DNA of 20,083 nucleotides from positions 1-20,083 of the IMG/VR virus record IMGVR_UViG_3300006916_000540. The stretch is one strand, 5' to 3'. The stretch is from a virus. The position numbers were made by a program, and so were the translations under genes. Below, piece by piece: positions 8,216 to 14,640 of the stretch (position 1 is its first letter; every line of letters begins with the position of its first letter). A model generated the notes under the pieces. The model was not told the DNA's origin. It did no database searches and worked only from the letters and a program-made list of their open reading frames with translations.

Positions 8216-8422
8216 ATGGCGAAAATTAAACTTTCAAAAGAGCAGATTGCTGCTCTTAAGGAGGAACTGAAGGGTTATTTAGTTTATAAAAAAACTAAAA
8301 GAGCTGCTGAAGTTAAAAAGATTTTAAAAGATGCTGGCGTTCCTGAAACTGCAATGGCTAAGCCAAAAGCAGAGACAGCTGCAAAGAAAAAACCAGCCGC
8401 TAAATCTAAACCAAAAAAATAA
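8216..8422 (+). CDS. small Lys/Ala-rich basic protein
   Basis: 68 residues with AAAGGAG eight bases before the ATG. The N-terminal ~45 residues look helical (LSKEQIAALKEELKG, then KKTKRAAEVKKILKDAGVP). The C-terminal ~22 residues are a low-complexity Lys/Ala/Pro tail (AAKKKPAAKSKPKK) of the kind seen in histone H1-like and DNA-compacting proteins. It sits immediately after the capsid gene, where decoration or head-internal proteins often lie. A nucleic-acid-binding or head-interior role is plausible from charge, but there is no domain match I can name. Confidence 0.8.
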   Translation: MAKIKLSKEQIAALKEELKGYLVYKKTKRAAEVKKILKDAGVPETAMAKPKAETAAKKKPAAKSKPKK

Positions 8423-8425
8423 ATT

Positions 8426-9052
8426 ATGGCGATAACTAATGGCTACTGTACCTTGGCAGAGATAAAGGCTTTCGTCAACATTGTTGATTCCAATGATGAT
8501 AATGAACTTGAGGATGCTGTAAACTCAGCAAGTCGTCAAATCGATGCTTTTTGTGGCCGAAAATTTTACGCTGATGGATCAACTTCTGCGAAAGTGTACA
8601 GAACTCGCAATCCTTATATGGTCGTTGTGGATGACATTTCTACTTCAACTGGTCTTGTTTTAAAATATGATGACTCTGATGATGGCATTTATGAGACCAC
8701 TGTTGCGTCTACTGATTTTGTTTTATTGCCTTTAAATGGTGAGGCTTTTGGGATCGATGGCCTGGGTTTTACTTCTATCGAGCTTTTTACCGATGGTCCT
8801 CATGAGTTTCCAACAACTCACACCAATAATCGACCAAGGGTCCAAGTAACCGCTAACTGGGGTTTTGCTGCTGTGCCTGAACCAGTCCGTCAGGCCTGTT
8901 TGATGCTTAGTAGTGAAAACTTTGCAATGCGTAACACTCCCCTGGGCATCGCTGGTGTTGGTGAGTTTGGTGTTCTTGCTGTTCGTCAAAATAGACAAAT
9001 AACCAGGATGCTTGACCCATATCGTCGCGGGGATTCAGTTGGGATAGCCTGA
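8426..9052 (+). CDS. head-tail connector (gp6-like adaptor)
   Basis: 208 residues. The N-terminal pattern CTLAEIKAFVN, an acidic stretch, then ASRQIDAFCGRKF is typical of gp6-like head-tail adaptors that bind beneath the portal. The C-terminal PEPVRQACLMLSSENF and final DPYRR also fit the family. It begins three bases after the preceding stop without a Shine-Dalgarno, and its TGA overlaps the next ATG (TGATG). The place after the capsid gene is the usual one for this component. Confidence 0.8.
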   Translation: MAITNGYCTLAEIKAFVNIVDSNDDNELEDAVNSASRQIDAFCGRKFYADGSTSAKVYRTRNPYMVVVDDISTSTGLVLKYDDSDDGIYETTVASTDFVLLPLNGEAFGIDGLGFTSIELFTDGPHEFPTTHTNNRPRVQVTANWGFAAVPEPVRQACLMLSSENFAMRNTPLGIAGVGEFGVLAVRQNRQITRMLDPYRRGDSVGIA

Positions 9053-9474
9053 TGGCTAGTTTTTCAACGGTCCGAACTGCCGTTAAGACAACAATTGGAA
9101 ATAATATATCGAGCATTCGTGTTTATGACACTATTGATGACATGATTAATGTACCTGCTGCGGTCTTGATTCCTACTTCAATTAATTTTACTGAGGCCAT
9201 GGCTCGTGGCACTGACCGTTATGAATTTGATATTTTAGTCGTTGTATCAAGGACCGATTCACGATCGGGCCAAAATCAACTAGATGCTTTTATTAATGGT
9301 TCAGGTTCTAGTTCTATTCGCCAAGTTATATTTCAAAATTCAGACCTAGGCCAATCTGAGACGTCTGCTGTTGTCACTACAATGAGTGACTATGGAGCAA
9401 CTTATGCGGTCAATGGTGTTGAGTGCATTGGTGCAAGGCTCGGACTTACTGTATATACCAAGGGGTCAAGTTAA
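9052..9474 (+). CDS. probable tail terminator / tail completion protein
   Basis: 140 residues. Alternating beta strands and an internal LDAFINGSGSSSIRQ segment resemble the tail-terminator (neck) proteins of actinophage-like siphoviruses, which commonly have a similar LDAYL...GSSSVR motif. The protein would cap the finished tail tube and join it to the head. Its ATG overlaps the connector stop by one base, and its stop overlaps the next ATG (TAATG). The call rests on gene order plus a short motif, so it is less certain than the neighbouring head genes. Confidence 0.65.
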   Translation: MASFSTVRTAVKTTIGNNISSIRVYDTIDDMINVPAAVLIPTSINFTEAMARGTDRYEFDILVVVSRTDSRSGQNQLDAFINGSGSSSIRQVIFQNSDLGQSETSAVVTTMSDYGATYAVNGVECIGARLGLTVYTKGSS

Positions 9475-9629
9475 TGAAATTTAAAATTATTGGAAATAAA
9501 AAAATCAACGGTGTAGAGCCTGGCGATGTTGTCGAGATAAAAGACGATTTAATTGCAGACTCACTTGTCGCTGGTGGTCATCTTGAAAAGATTAAAAGCG
9601 ATTCTAAAAAGAAAAAGGGAGCTAAGTAA
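9474..9629 (+). CDS. 51-residue protein with basic tail
   Basis: The start at ATG 9474 overlaps the upstream stop and has AAGGGG upstream. An in-frame upstream reading from 9423 lies within the previous gene and is not favoured. The N-terminal part (MKFKIIGNKKINGVEPGDVV and following) looks like a small beta-barrel, with a GDVVEI turn common in SH3-like folds. The tail SDSKKKKGAK is strongly basic. The stop overlaps the next ATG. Small proteins of this type occur between neck and tail-tube genes in marine phages. Function is unknown. Confidence 0.75.
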   Translation: MKFKIIGNKKINGVEPGDVVEIKDDLIADSLVAGGHLEKIKSDSKKKKGAK

Positions 9630-9700
9630 TGCCTAAGCACTACGGTGGTGGAAAGAAAAAAAAGGGCGGCATGAAAAAAGGCGGAGGTCGTCGTAGATAA
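9629..9700 (+). CDS. 23-residue Gly/Lys/Arg micropeptide
   Basis: A 24-codon reading frame starts at the A of the previous TAA stop (TAATG) and ends in a TAA that overlaps the next ATG in the same manner. Composition is extreme: apart from MPKHY and one internal Met it is only Gly, Lys and Arg, ending GGGRRR. Purine-rich AAAGGGAGC upstream can serve as a ribosome-binding site. The exact one-base overlap at both ends is strong evidence that it is translated, because a chance frame would not be expected to tile perfectly. Function is unknown; the charge suggests RNA, DNA or membrane binding. Confidence 0.65.
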   Translation: MPKHYGGGKKKKGGMKKGGGRRR

Positions 9701-10431
9701 TGGCGACATTTGTTTTAACTGACGGCCGATTGTTTATGGATGGTTATGATTTTTCAAGCCATACGCAATCAATGACCCTGGATTTGTCTGCTGATGAGGT
9801 TGATGTAACCCCTATAAATTCAGGAGGTTTTAGGTCAAGAATTGCAGGACTTCAAGATGCAAGCCTTGCCGCTAATGGGTTTTTTGAGGCTGGTGTTGGT
9901 AAACCTGACGCTTTGTCAGGGATCTCTGCTGGTTCAGAAATAATTTCAACTGTATCTGCTACTTCGTCTGCTGGTGACATTGCTTATATTTTAAAATCTA
10001 GACAATTCTCTTATCAGATTGGTGGATCGATTGGCGACGCTATGCCTTTTAGTATTAATAATTCTAACAGTTCTGACCGTGCTGTTCGAGGCACTATCAT
10101 GGTTGACGACTCTGCAAATTTAACCGCTACTGGTAATTCAACAGGCCGCCAACTTGGAGCTGTTGCTGCGGGCAAGTCTTTATATGTTGCTGCTCATGTG
10201 GTTTCCGTATCAGGGACTTCGACACCTACTTTGGCTTTGAAAGTTCAAAGTGATGATAATGCATCTTTTACTTCTGCAACTGATCGAATAACTTTGACTA
10301 ACTTTACTGCTGTTGGAGCTCAATATTCAAAAGTCGCTGGTGCTATTACTGATGATTACTTCCGTATAAATTACACTTTGTCAGGAACTTCCCCATCGTT
10401 TAAAGTTTTTATAACTGTGGGGATCGTTTAG
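9700..10431 (+). CDS. tail-tube-like structural protein with extra C-terminal domain
   Basis: 243 residues. The first ~60 residues (MATFVLTDG, SMTLDLSADEVDVT, FRSRIAGLQDASL) match the start of the smaller tail protein encoded at 18017, so the two are paralogues. After ~residue 115 comes a beta-rich domain, with segments GKSLYVAAHVVSVSGTS and YFRINYTLSGTSPSF, typical of a module seen in many marine phage structural proteins and probably a surface jelly-roll or Ig-like fold. It follows the tail terminator and ends before a strong terminator. It could be the major tail protein, a tail decoration or a neck component; 18017 is the better placed tube subunit. Confidence 0.75.
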   Translation: MATFVLTDGRLFMDGYDFSSHTQSMTLDLSADEVDVTPINSGGFRSRIAGLQDASLAANGFFEAGVGKPDALSGISAGSEIISTVSATSSAGDIAYILKSRQFSYQIGGSIGDAMPFSINNSNSSDRAVRGTIMVDDSANLTATGNSTGRQLGAVAAGKSLYVAAHVVSVSGTSTPTLALKVQSDDNASFTSATDRITLTNFTAVGAQYSKVAGAITDDYFRINYTLSGTSPSFKVFITVGIV

Positions 10432-10479
10432 TTTTTTATTGTCGGGCAACCGATAGGACTTCCTTTTAGTTGCTAACTT

Positions 10480-10538
10480 AAAGGACCCGCACCATCTGTA
10501 TGCATTGCAGCCTTCAATGGTGCGGGTTTGTCCTTTTT
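10480..10538 (+). terminator. long-stem transcription terminator
   Basis: CCCGCACCAT (10486-10495) pairs perfectly with ATGGTGCGGG (10517-10526). A lower stem AAAGGA (10480-10485) pairs with TCCTTT (10531-10536) across a four-base TTTG bulge, and five T's follow (10534-10538). The 21-base loop can itself form a small CTG...CAG hairpin. It would end transcription of the packaging/head block before the fibre genes. Confidence 0.8.
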
Positions 10539-10584
10539 ATGGGCTTTTGGTCCTGGCACTACTAGGCCTGGTCTTTATTTAAAT

Positions 10585-10608
10585 GTCTTAGAATGGCTTA
10601 AAGTGGCC
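10585..10608 (+). repeat. 24-nt intergenic box, copy 1
   Basis: Begins GTCTTAGAATGGC and ends AAAGTGGCC. It matches the box at 17868-17891 at 22 of 24 positions and contains two GTGGC/ATGGC half-sites 10-11 bases apart, about one helical turn. It lies after the terminator and 48 bases (start to start) before the CTAGGCCA element. A protein-binding site for a transcription activator is the simplest reading. Confidence 0.6.
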
Positions 10609-10632
10609 TGTTTATTTCTTGTTTTTTTGGCT

Positions 10633-10675
10633 CTAGGCCATAACTCTAGGGATCCGTGGTTTTTCTAGTATTCTT
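10633..10675 (+). promoter_or_regulatory. bipartite late-promoter-like element, copy 1
   Basis: CTAGGCCA (10633-10640), 26 bases, then AGTATTCTT (10667-10675). The same two words with the same 26-base gap occur at 17944-17986. Within it TAGTAT (10666-10671) fits a -10 box, leaving nine bases to the ATG at 10681, so the transcript would have almost no leader. Confidence 0.6.
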
Positions 10676-10680
10676 TGCTC

Positions 10681-11151
10681 ATGCCTAGTGGATTTAAAAC
10701 TTTCGCCGTTAGTGAAGTCTTGACGGCTGCTGATGTTAATAATTATTTAATGGAGCAGGCCGTTGCTGTCTTTGCTGATTCAACTGCTCGTGACGCTGCA
10801 ATAACTTCGCCTGAAAATGGCCAGGCTTGTTTTTTACTCGACTCAAATTCTTTGCAGTTTTATTATTCGTCTGCCTGGAATAACTTTATTGGCGAAGGTG
10901 ATATCACTGGTGTAACTATCACAACTGCTTCAACTTCAGGACTTGCAGGTGGGTCCAGCTCTACTTCAGGTGCTTTTGCATCTACTTTAACTATTGCACC
11001 TGCGTCTGCAAGTTCTGCAACTGTTGCTGGTTCTGATATTGTTCTGATTGGTGACGCTGATGACTCGAATAATTTAAAAAGGACCACGGCTCAAGATATA
11101 GCTAACTTGGCTGCATCGGGACTGGACCCATTTTTATTAATGGGTGCTTAA
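10681..11151 (+). CDS. tail fibre / baseplate-associated protein
   Basis: 156 residues from ATG 10681; a TTG two codons upstream (10675) is the only alternative. There is no Shine-Dalgarno, consistent with a leaderless message from the TAGTAT box. The N-terminal pattern FAVSEVLTAADVNNYLMEQ followed by FADSTARDAA and an aromatic FYYSSAWNNF turn is a common start of fibre-like proteins in marine phages. The rest is Ser/Thr/Ala-rich and low in aromatic residues, as in extended trimeric fibres, and includes ASSATVAGSDIVLIGDADDSNNLKR-like segments. It is the first gene of the fibre cluster after a terminator and promoter. Confidence 0.7.
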   Translation: MPSGFKTFAVSEVLTAADVNNYLMEQAVAVFADSTARDAAITSPENGQACFLLDSNSLQFYYSSAWNNFIGEGDITGVTITTASTSGLAGGSSSTSGAFASTLTIAPASASSATVAGSDIVLIGDADDSNNLKRTTAQDIANLAASGLDPFLLMGA

Positions 11152-11169
11152 TAAAAGAAAGGAGTATGA

Positions 11170-11499
11170 ATGGCGACAGCATATAAAGTTCTAGGTCAAA
11201 CTGGTGACGCAAGTGCTAACAATGTAACTCTTTACACTTGTCCATCAAGTACTGAGACAATTGTAAGCACTTTAGTTATTGCTAACAGGGAGGCTGCGGT
11301 AAACACTTTTAGAGTTGCTGTAAGACCTGACGGGGCTACTTTGGCTAATGAGCATTATTTAGCTTATGACGTTAGCATTGCAGCAAATGACACTTTGACA
11401 CTCACATTGGGTATAACAATGGATGCGTCTGATTTATTAACTGTTGGTGCAAGCGATGCAAATGTATCTTTTAGTTTATTTGGCAGTGAGATATCTTAA
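11170..11499 (+). CDS. small structural (fibre-associated) protein
   Basis: 109 residues with AAAGGAG upstream of the ATG. The pattern YKVLGQTGDAS, then LYTCPSSTETIVSTLVIANR, then LAYDVSIAANDTLTLTLGIT is a compact beta sandwich that I recognise from many marine phage fibre clusters, where it lies beside adhesin genes. Its role is not established; decoration or attachment of the fibre is likely. The stop is directly abutted by the ATG of the glycine-rich gene. Confidence 0.65.
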   Translation: MATAYKVLGQTGDASANNVTLYTCPSSTETIVSTLVIANREAAVNTFRVAVRPDGATLANEHYLAYDVSIAANDTLTLTLGITMDASDLLTVGASDANVSFSLFGSEIS

Positions 11500-12432
11500 A
11501 TGTCTATAGTTTTAGCATCAAACAGTGGCAGTGAAGGTGGTAAATTCAAAACTGTATCAGCAACTGCTGGAACGGTTACTGTCACTACTTTTCAGCCTGA
11601 CTACTTAGTTGTAGCGGGCGGCGGTGGTGGTGGTAATAACTACGGCGGCGGTGCTGGCGGGGGCGGTTTTCAAACTTTTTACTCTACAGATCGTAACGGT
11701 GGTTCTTTTAATGATGTAACTTTTCCAATAGATTGTGCCGTCGGTATTGAATATACCGTGACCGTTGGTGCAGGTGGTAGCTCAGGTTCAACAGGTTCAG
11801 ATAGTGTATTTTCAACAATAACCGCTAAAGGCGGTGGTGAGGGTGGAACATTAGATAATACTGACGCTGCGTCAAGGGACGGCGGAAGTTCAGGTGGTGG
11901 TGGAGCTAGAATTGGTGGCACTAGTGCTGGGACACAGTATGCACGTCAAGGCAACAAAGGTGGAGCTGGTGGTGGTGTTGGTTCTGGAGTTGGAGCCGCA
12001 GGCGGCGGCGGCGGTGCTGGTGGAGGCGGTGGTGCTGGCGATAATAGTGGTTTAACAACAGGTGGTAATGCAGGAACAGGTAGAAACTCAAATATAACAG
12101 GTAGTGCAGTTGGTATGGCTGGTGGCGGTGCTGGCGGGGCTGGTAATAACTCGGTTCCAAATAATTCAGGTAATGAAGGAGGCGGAAATGGCGGATCTAA
12201 TCAGAACGGTGTTGACGCAAATGCAGGCACTGTGAACACTGGAGGCGGCGGCGGCGGCGGTCGTGCTGGTGGCGGCGGAGGGGCTGGCGGAAGTGGTTTA
12301 GTAGTTTTAAGATTTCCAACTGCTGATAGGTCCATAACTGTTGGTGCTGGTTTAACTTCATCAAGTGCTACTGATGGTTCAGACACCGTTGTTTCGTTTA
12401 CAGCTGGCACAGGAACGGTTGTATTTTCATAA
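11500..12432 (+). CDS. polyglycine-rich candidate receptor-binding adhesin
   Basis: 310 residues. About residues 35-270 contain repeated runs of Gly (up to seven in a row) broken by Ala, Ser and Asn, framed by an N-terminal beta segment (VSATAGTVTVTTFQPDYLVV) and a closing GSGLVVLRFPT motif. Similar proteins in T-even-like phages (gp38-type adhesins) fold as polyglycine-II sandwiches whose loops contact the host receptor; that comparison is inference here. The last ~40 residues (ITVGAGLTSSSATDGSDTVV) look like a separate beta domain. Long G-rich tracts raise strand GC far above neighbours and create proline-rich antisense frames with no gene value. Confidence 0.7.
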   Translation: MSIVLASNSGSEGGKFKTVSATAGTVTVTTFQPDYLVVAGGGGGGNNYGGGAGGGGFQTFYSTDRNGGSFNDVTFPIDCAVGIEYTVTVGAGGSSGSTGSDSVFSTITAKGGGEGGTLDNTDAASRDGGSSGGGGARIGGTSAGTQYARQGNKGGAGGGVGSGVGAAGGGGGAGGGGGAGDNSGLTTGGNAGTGRNSNITGSAVGMAGGGAGGAGNNSVPNNSGNEGGGNGGSNQNGVDANAGTVNTGGGGGGGRAGGGGGAGGSGLVVLRFPTADRSITVGAGLTSSSATDGSDTVVSFTAGTGTVVFS

Positions 12433-12842
12433 TGGCACACTACGCATTTTTAAATGACAGCGATGAGGTTATTGAAGTAATTACTGGCATTGATGAAAAT
12501 GAAACAGCAACCTTGCCAGATGGTTTTGCAAATTGGGAGGCTTTTTATTTATCAATGCGTCCAAATGCAGTGAAGTGTTTAAGAACAAGTTTTAACACTT
12601 TTCAAAATAATCACGTTTTAGGTGGCACTCCTTTTCGTGGTAATTATGCAGGTGTGGGTTATATTTATGATGAAGATGATGATTTTTTCTACCCGCCAAA
12701 GCCTTTTAACAGTTGGGTCAAAGACTCAACAAACGTTAAATGGGTTGCACCTATAGCTTGTCCTGGTCAAGAAATTTTGTATTCCTGGGATGAAGATTCT
12801 TATCAAGCAGATAATTCAACTGGTTGGGTGGAGCTTGTTTAA
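12432..12842 (+). CDS. fibre-cluster protein (marine phage hypothetical)
   Basis: 136 residues. It starts at the A of the upstream stop (TAATGG). The pattern MAHYAFLNDSDEVIEVITG, then TSFNTF, RGNYAGVGYIYDEDDDFFYPPKPF and W-rich YSWDEDSY is a widespread small protein next to tail fibres of marine phages. Its role is not known; a fibre tip, fibre chaperone or assembly catalyst are all possible. It closes the fibre cluster, and the following 34-base gap contains a candidate promoter. Confidence 0.65.
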   Translation: MAHYAFLNDSDEVIEVITGIDENETATLPDGFANWEAFYLSMRPNAVKCLRTSFNTFQNNHVLGGTPFRGNYAGVGYIYDEDDDFFYPPKPFNSWVKDSTNVKWVAPIACPGQEILYSWDEDSYQADNSTGWVELV

Positions 12843-12861
12843 AAATAAATTTTAAAGTACA

Positions 12862-12870
12862 TGCTATAGT
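12862..12870 (+). promoter_or_regulatory. extended -10 promoter, probable leaderless start
   Basis: TGC plus TATAGT (12865-12870) is an extended -10 box. Six bases later is GTG at 12877. A transcript starting at its usual distance would begin at or next to that start codon, and there is no Shine-Dalgarno. It would drive the DUF6065-like gene separately from the fibre cluster. Confidence 0.5.
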
Positions 12871-12876
12871 TTGTTT

Positions 12877-13632
12877 GTGGAAGTTAAAGTCATACCAAAA
12901 ATCGATAAATATAAAGAAATATTAAAACTTTATCCGCCGCAAAGTTCTAATAAGTTTTTACCAAATTGGTATAAAAAACAAAAAATAGGAAACCAACTAG
13001 ACACTTTTAAGCATTTTAATGGTCATCCGCATGAAGGTGTCATGACCGCTAAGAATTGTCCAGCTATCCAGGATTATTTAACTAGTGGATTTATTATTCC
13101 AACTTGGTTTAATATGACTTTTACAACTAGTCTTGATGAGCACGGTCAAAAAGTGCAAAGTTGGGACACTTCAATCCGCAAGTCTTATGATGATAAAATT
13201 GAATATCATATTGATGACCATATTTTAGACCAAACTGTTTATATGGATATTGGCAGGACTGTTGATAACAGAATATTAAAGTTTCAACTTCCTTATGTTT
13301 TTAAAATTCCTGACGGTTATAACATAATGTATCAAGACCCGTTTTATCATTTTAGAAAAGATATTAGGTGTTTGACAGGAATTGTTGAGGGAGATAAATG
13401 GGGATCAATTGCTTTTCCTTTTGAAATATTAAAAGACGAGTTTGAGTTAAAAGCTGGCACTCCCTTGGTTCATTGTTTTTTGTATAAAAGAGAAAATTAT
13501 AACCTAGACTTAAATATTGAACCTGACCCAACCAAAAAGGAATATGACGAGATTCAACTGGCTTATAAAAAATTGCATATTTCAGGTAAAACTTACAAAA
13601 CCGATAAAAATTGGGGCAGTTATTTAAGTTAA
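12877..13632 (+). CDS. DUF6065-like uncharacterised protein
   Basis: 251 residues from GTG 12877; a TTG two codons upstream (12871) is the alternative. I chose GTG because it sits six bases behind the TATAGT box. Features recalled from a family widespread in cyanophages and marine phages, which I believe is DUF6065, are FLPNWYKK, TAKNCPAIQDYLTSGFIIP, PYVFKIPDGYN, PFPFE and a late KAGTPLVHCFLYKRE. Family members are ~230-260 residues and lack an assigned activity. It lies between fibre and lysis genes, probably as its own transcription unit. The family assignment is from memory of motifs. Confidence 0.6.
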   Translation: MEVKVIPKIDKYKEILKLYPPQSSNKFLPNWYKKQKIGNQLDTFKHFNGHPHEGVMTAKNCPAIQDYLTSGFIIPTWFNMTFTTSLDEHGQKVQSWDTSIRKSYDDKIEYHIDDHILDQTVYMDIGRTVDNRILKFQLPYVFKIPDGYNIMYQDPFYHFRKDIRCLTGIVEGDKWGSIAFPFEILKDEFELKAGTPLVHCFLYKRENYNLDLNIEPDPTKKEYDEIQLAYKKLHISGKTYKTDKNWGSYLS

Positions 13633-13667
13633 AATTTAGGCCACGTTTTTGCCTTGGTTTTAATGTT

Positions 13668-13673
13668 TAAAAT
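13668..13673 (+). promoter_or_regulatory. candidate -10 box before the lysin gene
   Basis: TAAAAT (13668-13673) lies eight bases before ATG 13682, with no Shine-Dalgarno between. A TTTAGGCCAC word occurs upstream (13635-13644), the same word as at 17833-17842. Leaderless expression of the lysin is possible; -35 sequence is poor. Confidence 0.35.
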
Positions 13674-13681
13674 TAATCTAT

Positions 13682-14422
13682 ATGAAGTTAAAAGTAGTTA
13701 GGACTCAACTTGGTTCTGATGCAACAAATGGCACGCTTTACATTGATGGTGTTGAGGAGTGCTTTACTCTTGAGGATGAAGTTCGCAGTGGGCCTAAGGT
13801 TTACGGCGAGACGGCCGTTCCTGCTGGTAAGTATGAGATAACTTTTAGAACCATCGGCGGTTTTCACACTAAAACTAAAAAATATTACGATTCACAGCAC
13901 GCTTTTGGTCCTGGTTGGCATCAAGGTATGCTTTGGATTCGTGACGTTCAAAATTTCCAATTCATATTAATTCATCCTGGAAACGATCAATTTGACACCT
14001 ACGGGTGTCTGCTGGTCGGCCAAACTCAGGAGGACCTTGATAAAAATAAAGATGGTTTTATTGGCAGGTCCAGGGCTGCGTATGAGGCCTTGTATCCAAA
14101 AGTTCGAGATGCTTTGCTTGCTGGCGAAAAAGTGACCATTGAATATGTCAATCTAGGCCAGGTTTTGCCTGACCCTGGTAATGATAAAATTGATAAAAAT
14201 AAGGAGCATCTGTTGTCTAAAGGTGATAATGGTTTAAATGTACAATTTTTGCAGACGTTACTGCTTAATTGGGAGGCTGATTGCCTACCTAAGTTTGGAG
14301 CTGACTCTGACTTTGGCGGCGAAACTGAGGAGGCTGTAAAGTCATTCCAAAGCGAAAAAAAATTAGAACCTACTGGCTCAATCAATTTTATGACCGCAGT
14401 TGCTTTAACTAAATATATTTAG
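13682..14422 (+). CDS. lysin-like protein: DUF5675 domain plus peptidoglycan-binding domain
   Basis: 246 residues. Residues 1-~135 resemble DUF5675: TLEDEVR, VPAGKYEI, then ILIHPGN (H98) and YGCLLVG (C109). That His...Cys arrangement recalls L,D-transpeptidase-like folds. Residues 120-131 form a DKNKDGFIG loop with EF-hand-like calcium ligands, often seen in this family. Residues ~178-244 are a PG_binding_1-type domain (GDNGLNVQFLQTLL, FGGETEEAVKSFQ, TGSINFMT). Together they point to a cell-wall enzyme or wall-bound lysis factor, supported by the holin gene ten bases downstream. No signal peptide is visible, so export would depend on the holin. The exact bond attacked is unknown. Confidence 0.75.
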   Translation: MKLKVVRTQLGSDATNGTLYIDGVEECFTLEDEVRSGPKVYGETAVPAGKYEITFRTIGGFHTKTKKYYDSQHAFGPGWHQGMLWIRDVQNFQFILIHPGNDQFDTYGCLLVGQTQEDLDKNKDGFIGRSRAAYEALYPKVRDALLAGEKVTIEYVNLGQVLPDPGNDKIDKNKEHLLSKGDNGLNVQFLQTLLLNWEADCLPKFGADSDFGGETEEAVKSFQSEKKLEPTGSINFMTAVALTKYI

Positions 14423-14431
14423 GAGCAATAA

Positions 14432-14635
14432 ATGGATTTCAAAGATTGGGCCATGAAAGTTGGGATTAGAACTCTCAGGACTTTCATCCAGGCTTTTCTT
14501 GGTATTCTAACTGCATCGGGGACTGGGATGGTTGAGATGGATGTTTTGACTAATGCACTCGTTGCTGGAGCTGTCGCTGCTGTGACCGCTTTACAGAATG
14601 GCCTTGAAGAGTGGACGCCAAAAAATAAAGGCTAA
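14432..14635 (+). CDS. holin-like membrane protein
   Basis: 67 residues with AGGAG about six bases before the ATG. Residues ~13-33 (TLRTFIQAFLGILTASG) and ~38-58 (DVLTNALVAGAVAAVTALQ) form two membrane helices, with a charged EEWTPKNKG tail. The pattern resembles r1t-type phage holins of Gram-positive hosts. It follows the DUF5675 lysin, as expected for a lysis pair. It would form membrane lesions that release or activate the lysin. Assignment is by topology, size and position. Confidence 0.75.
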   Translation: MDFKDWAMKVGIRTLRTFIQAFLGILTASGTGMVEMDVLTNALVAGAVAAVTALQNGLEEWTPKNKG

Positions 14636-14640
14636 ATTAA

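Noticed and set aside
9423-9473. Upstream start for the 51-residue gene
   Set aside because: Lies in the preceding gene in another frame; ATG 9474 is coupled to the stop and gives the compact domain.
11127-11150. Hairpin CCCATT/AATGGG near the end of the first fibre gene
   Set aside because: Only six pairs, within coding sequence, and no T-run after it.
11679-12440. Proline- and His-rich minus-strand frames opposite the glycine-rich gene
   Set aside because: They are the complements of GGC/GGT runs; low-complexity shadow frames without ribosome-binding sites.
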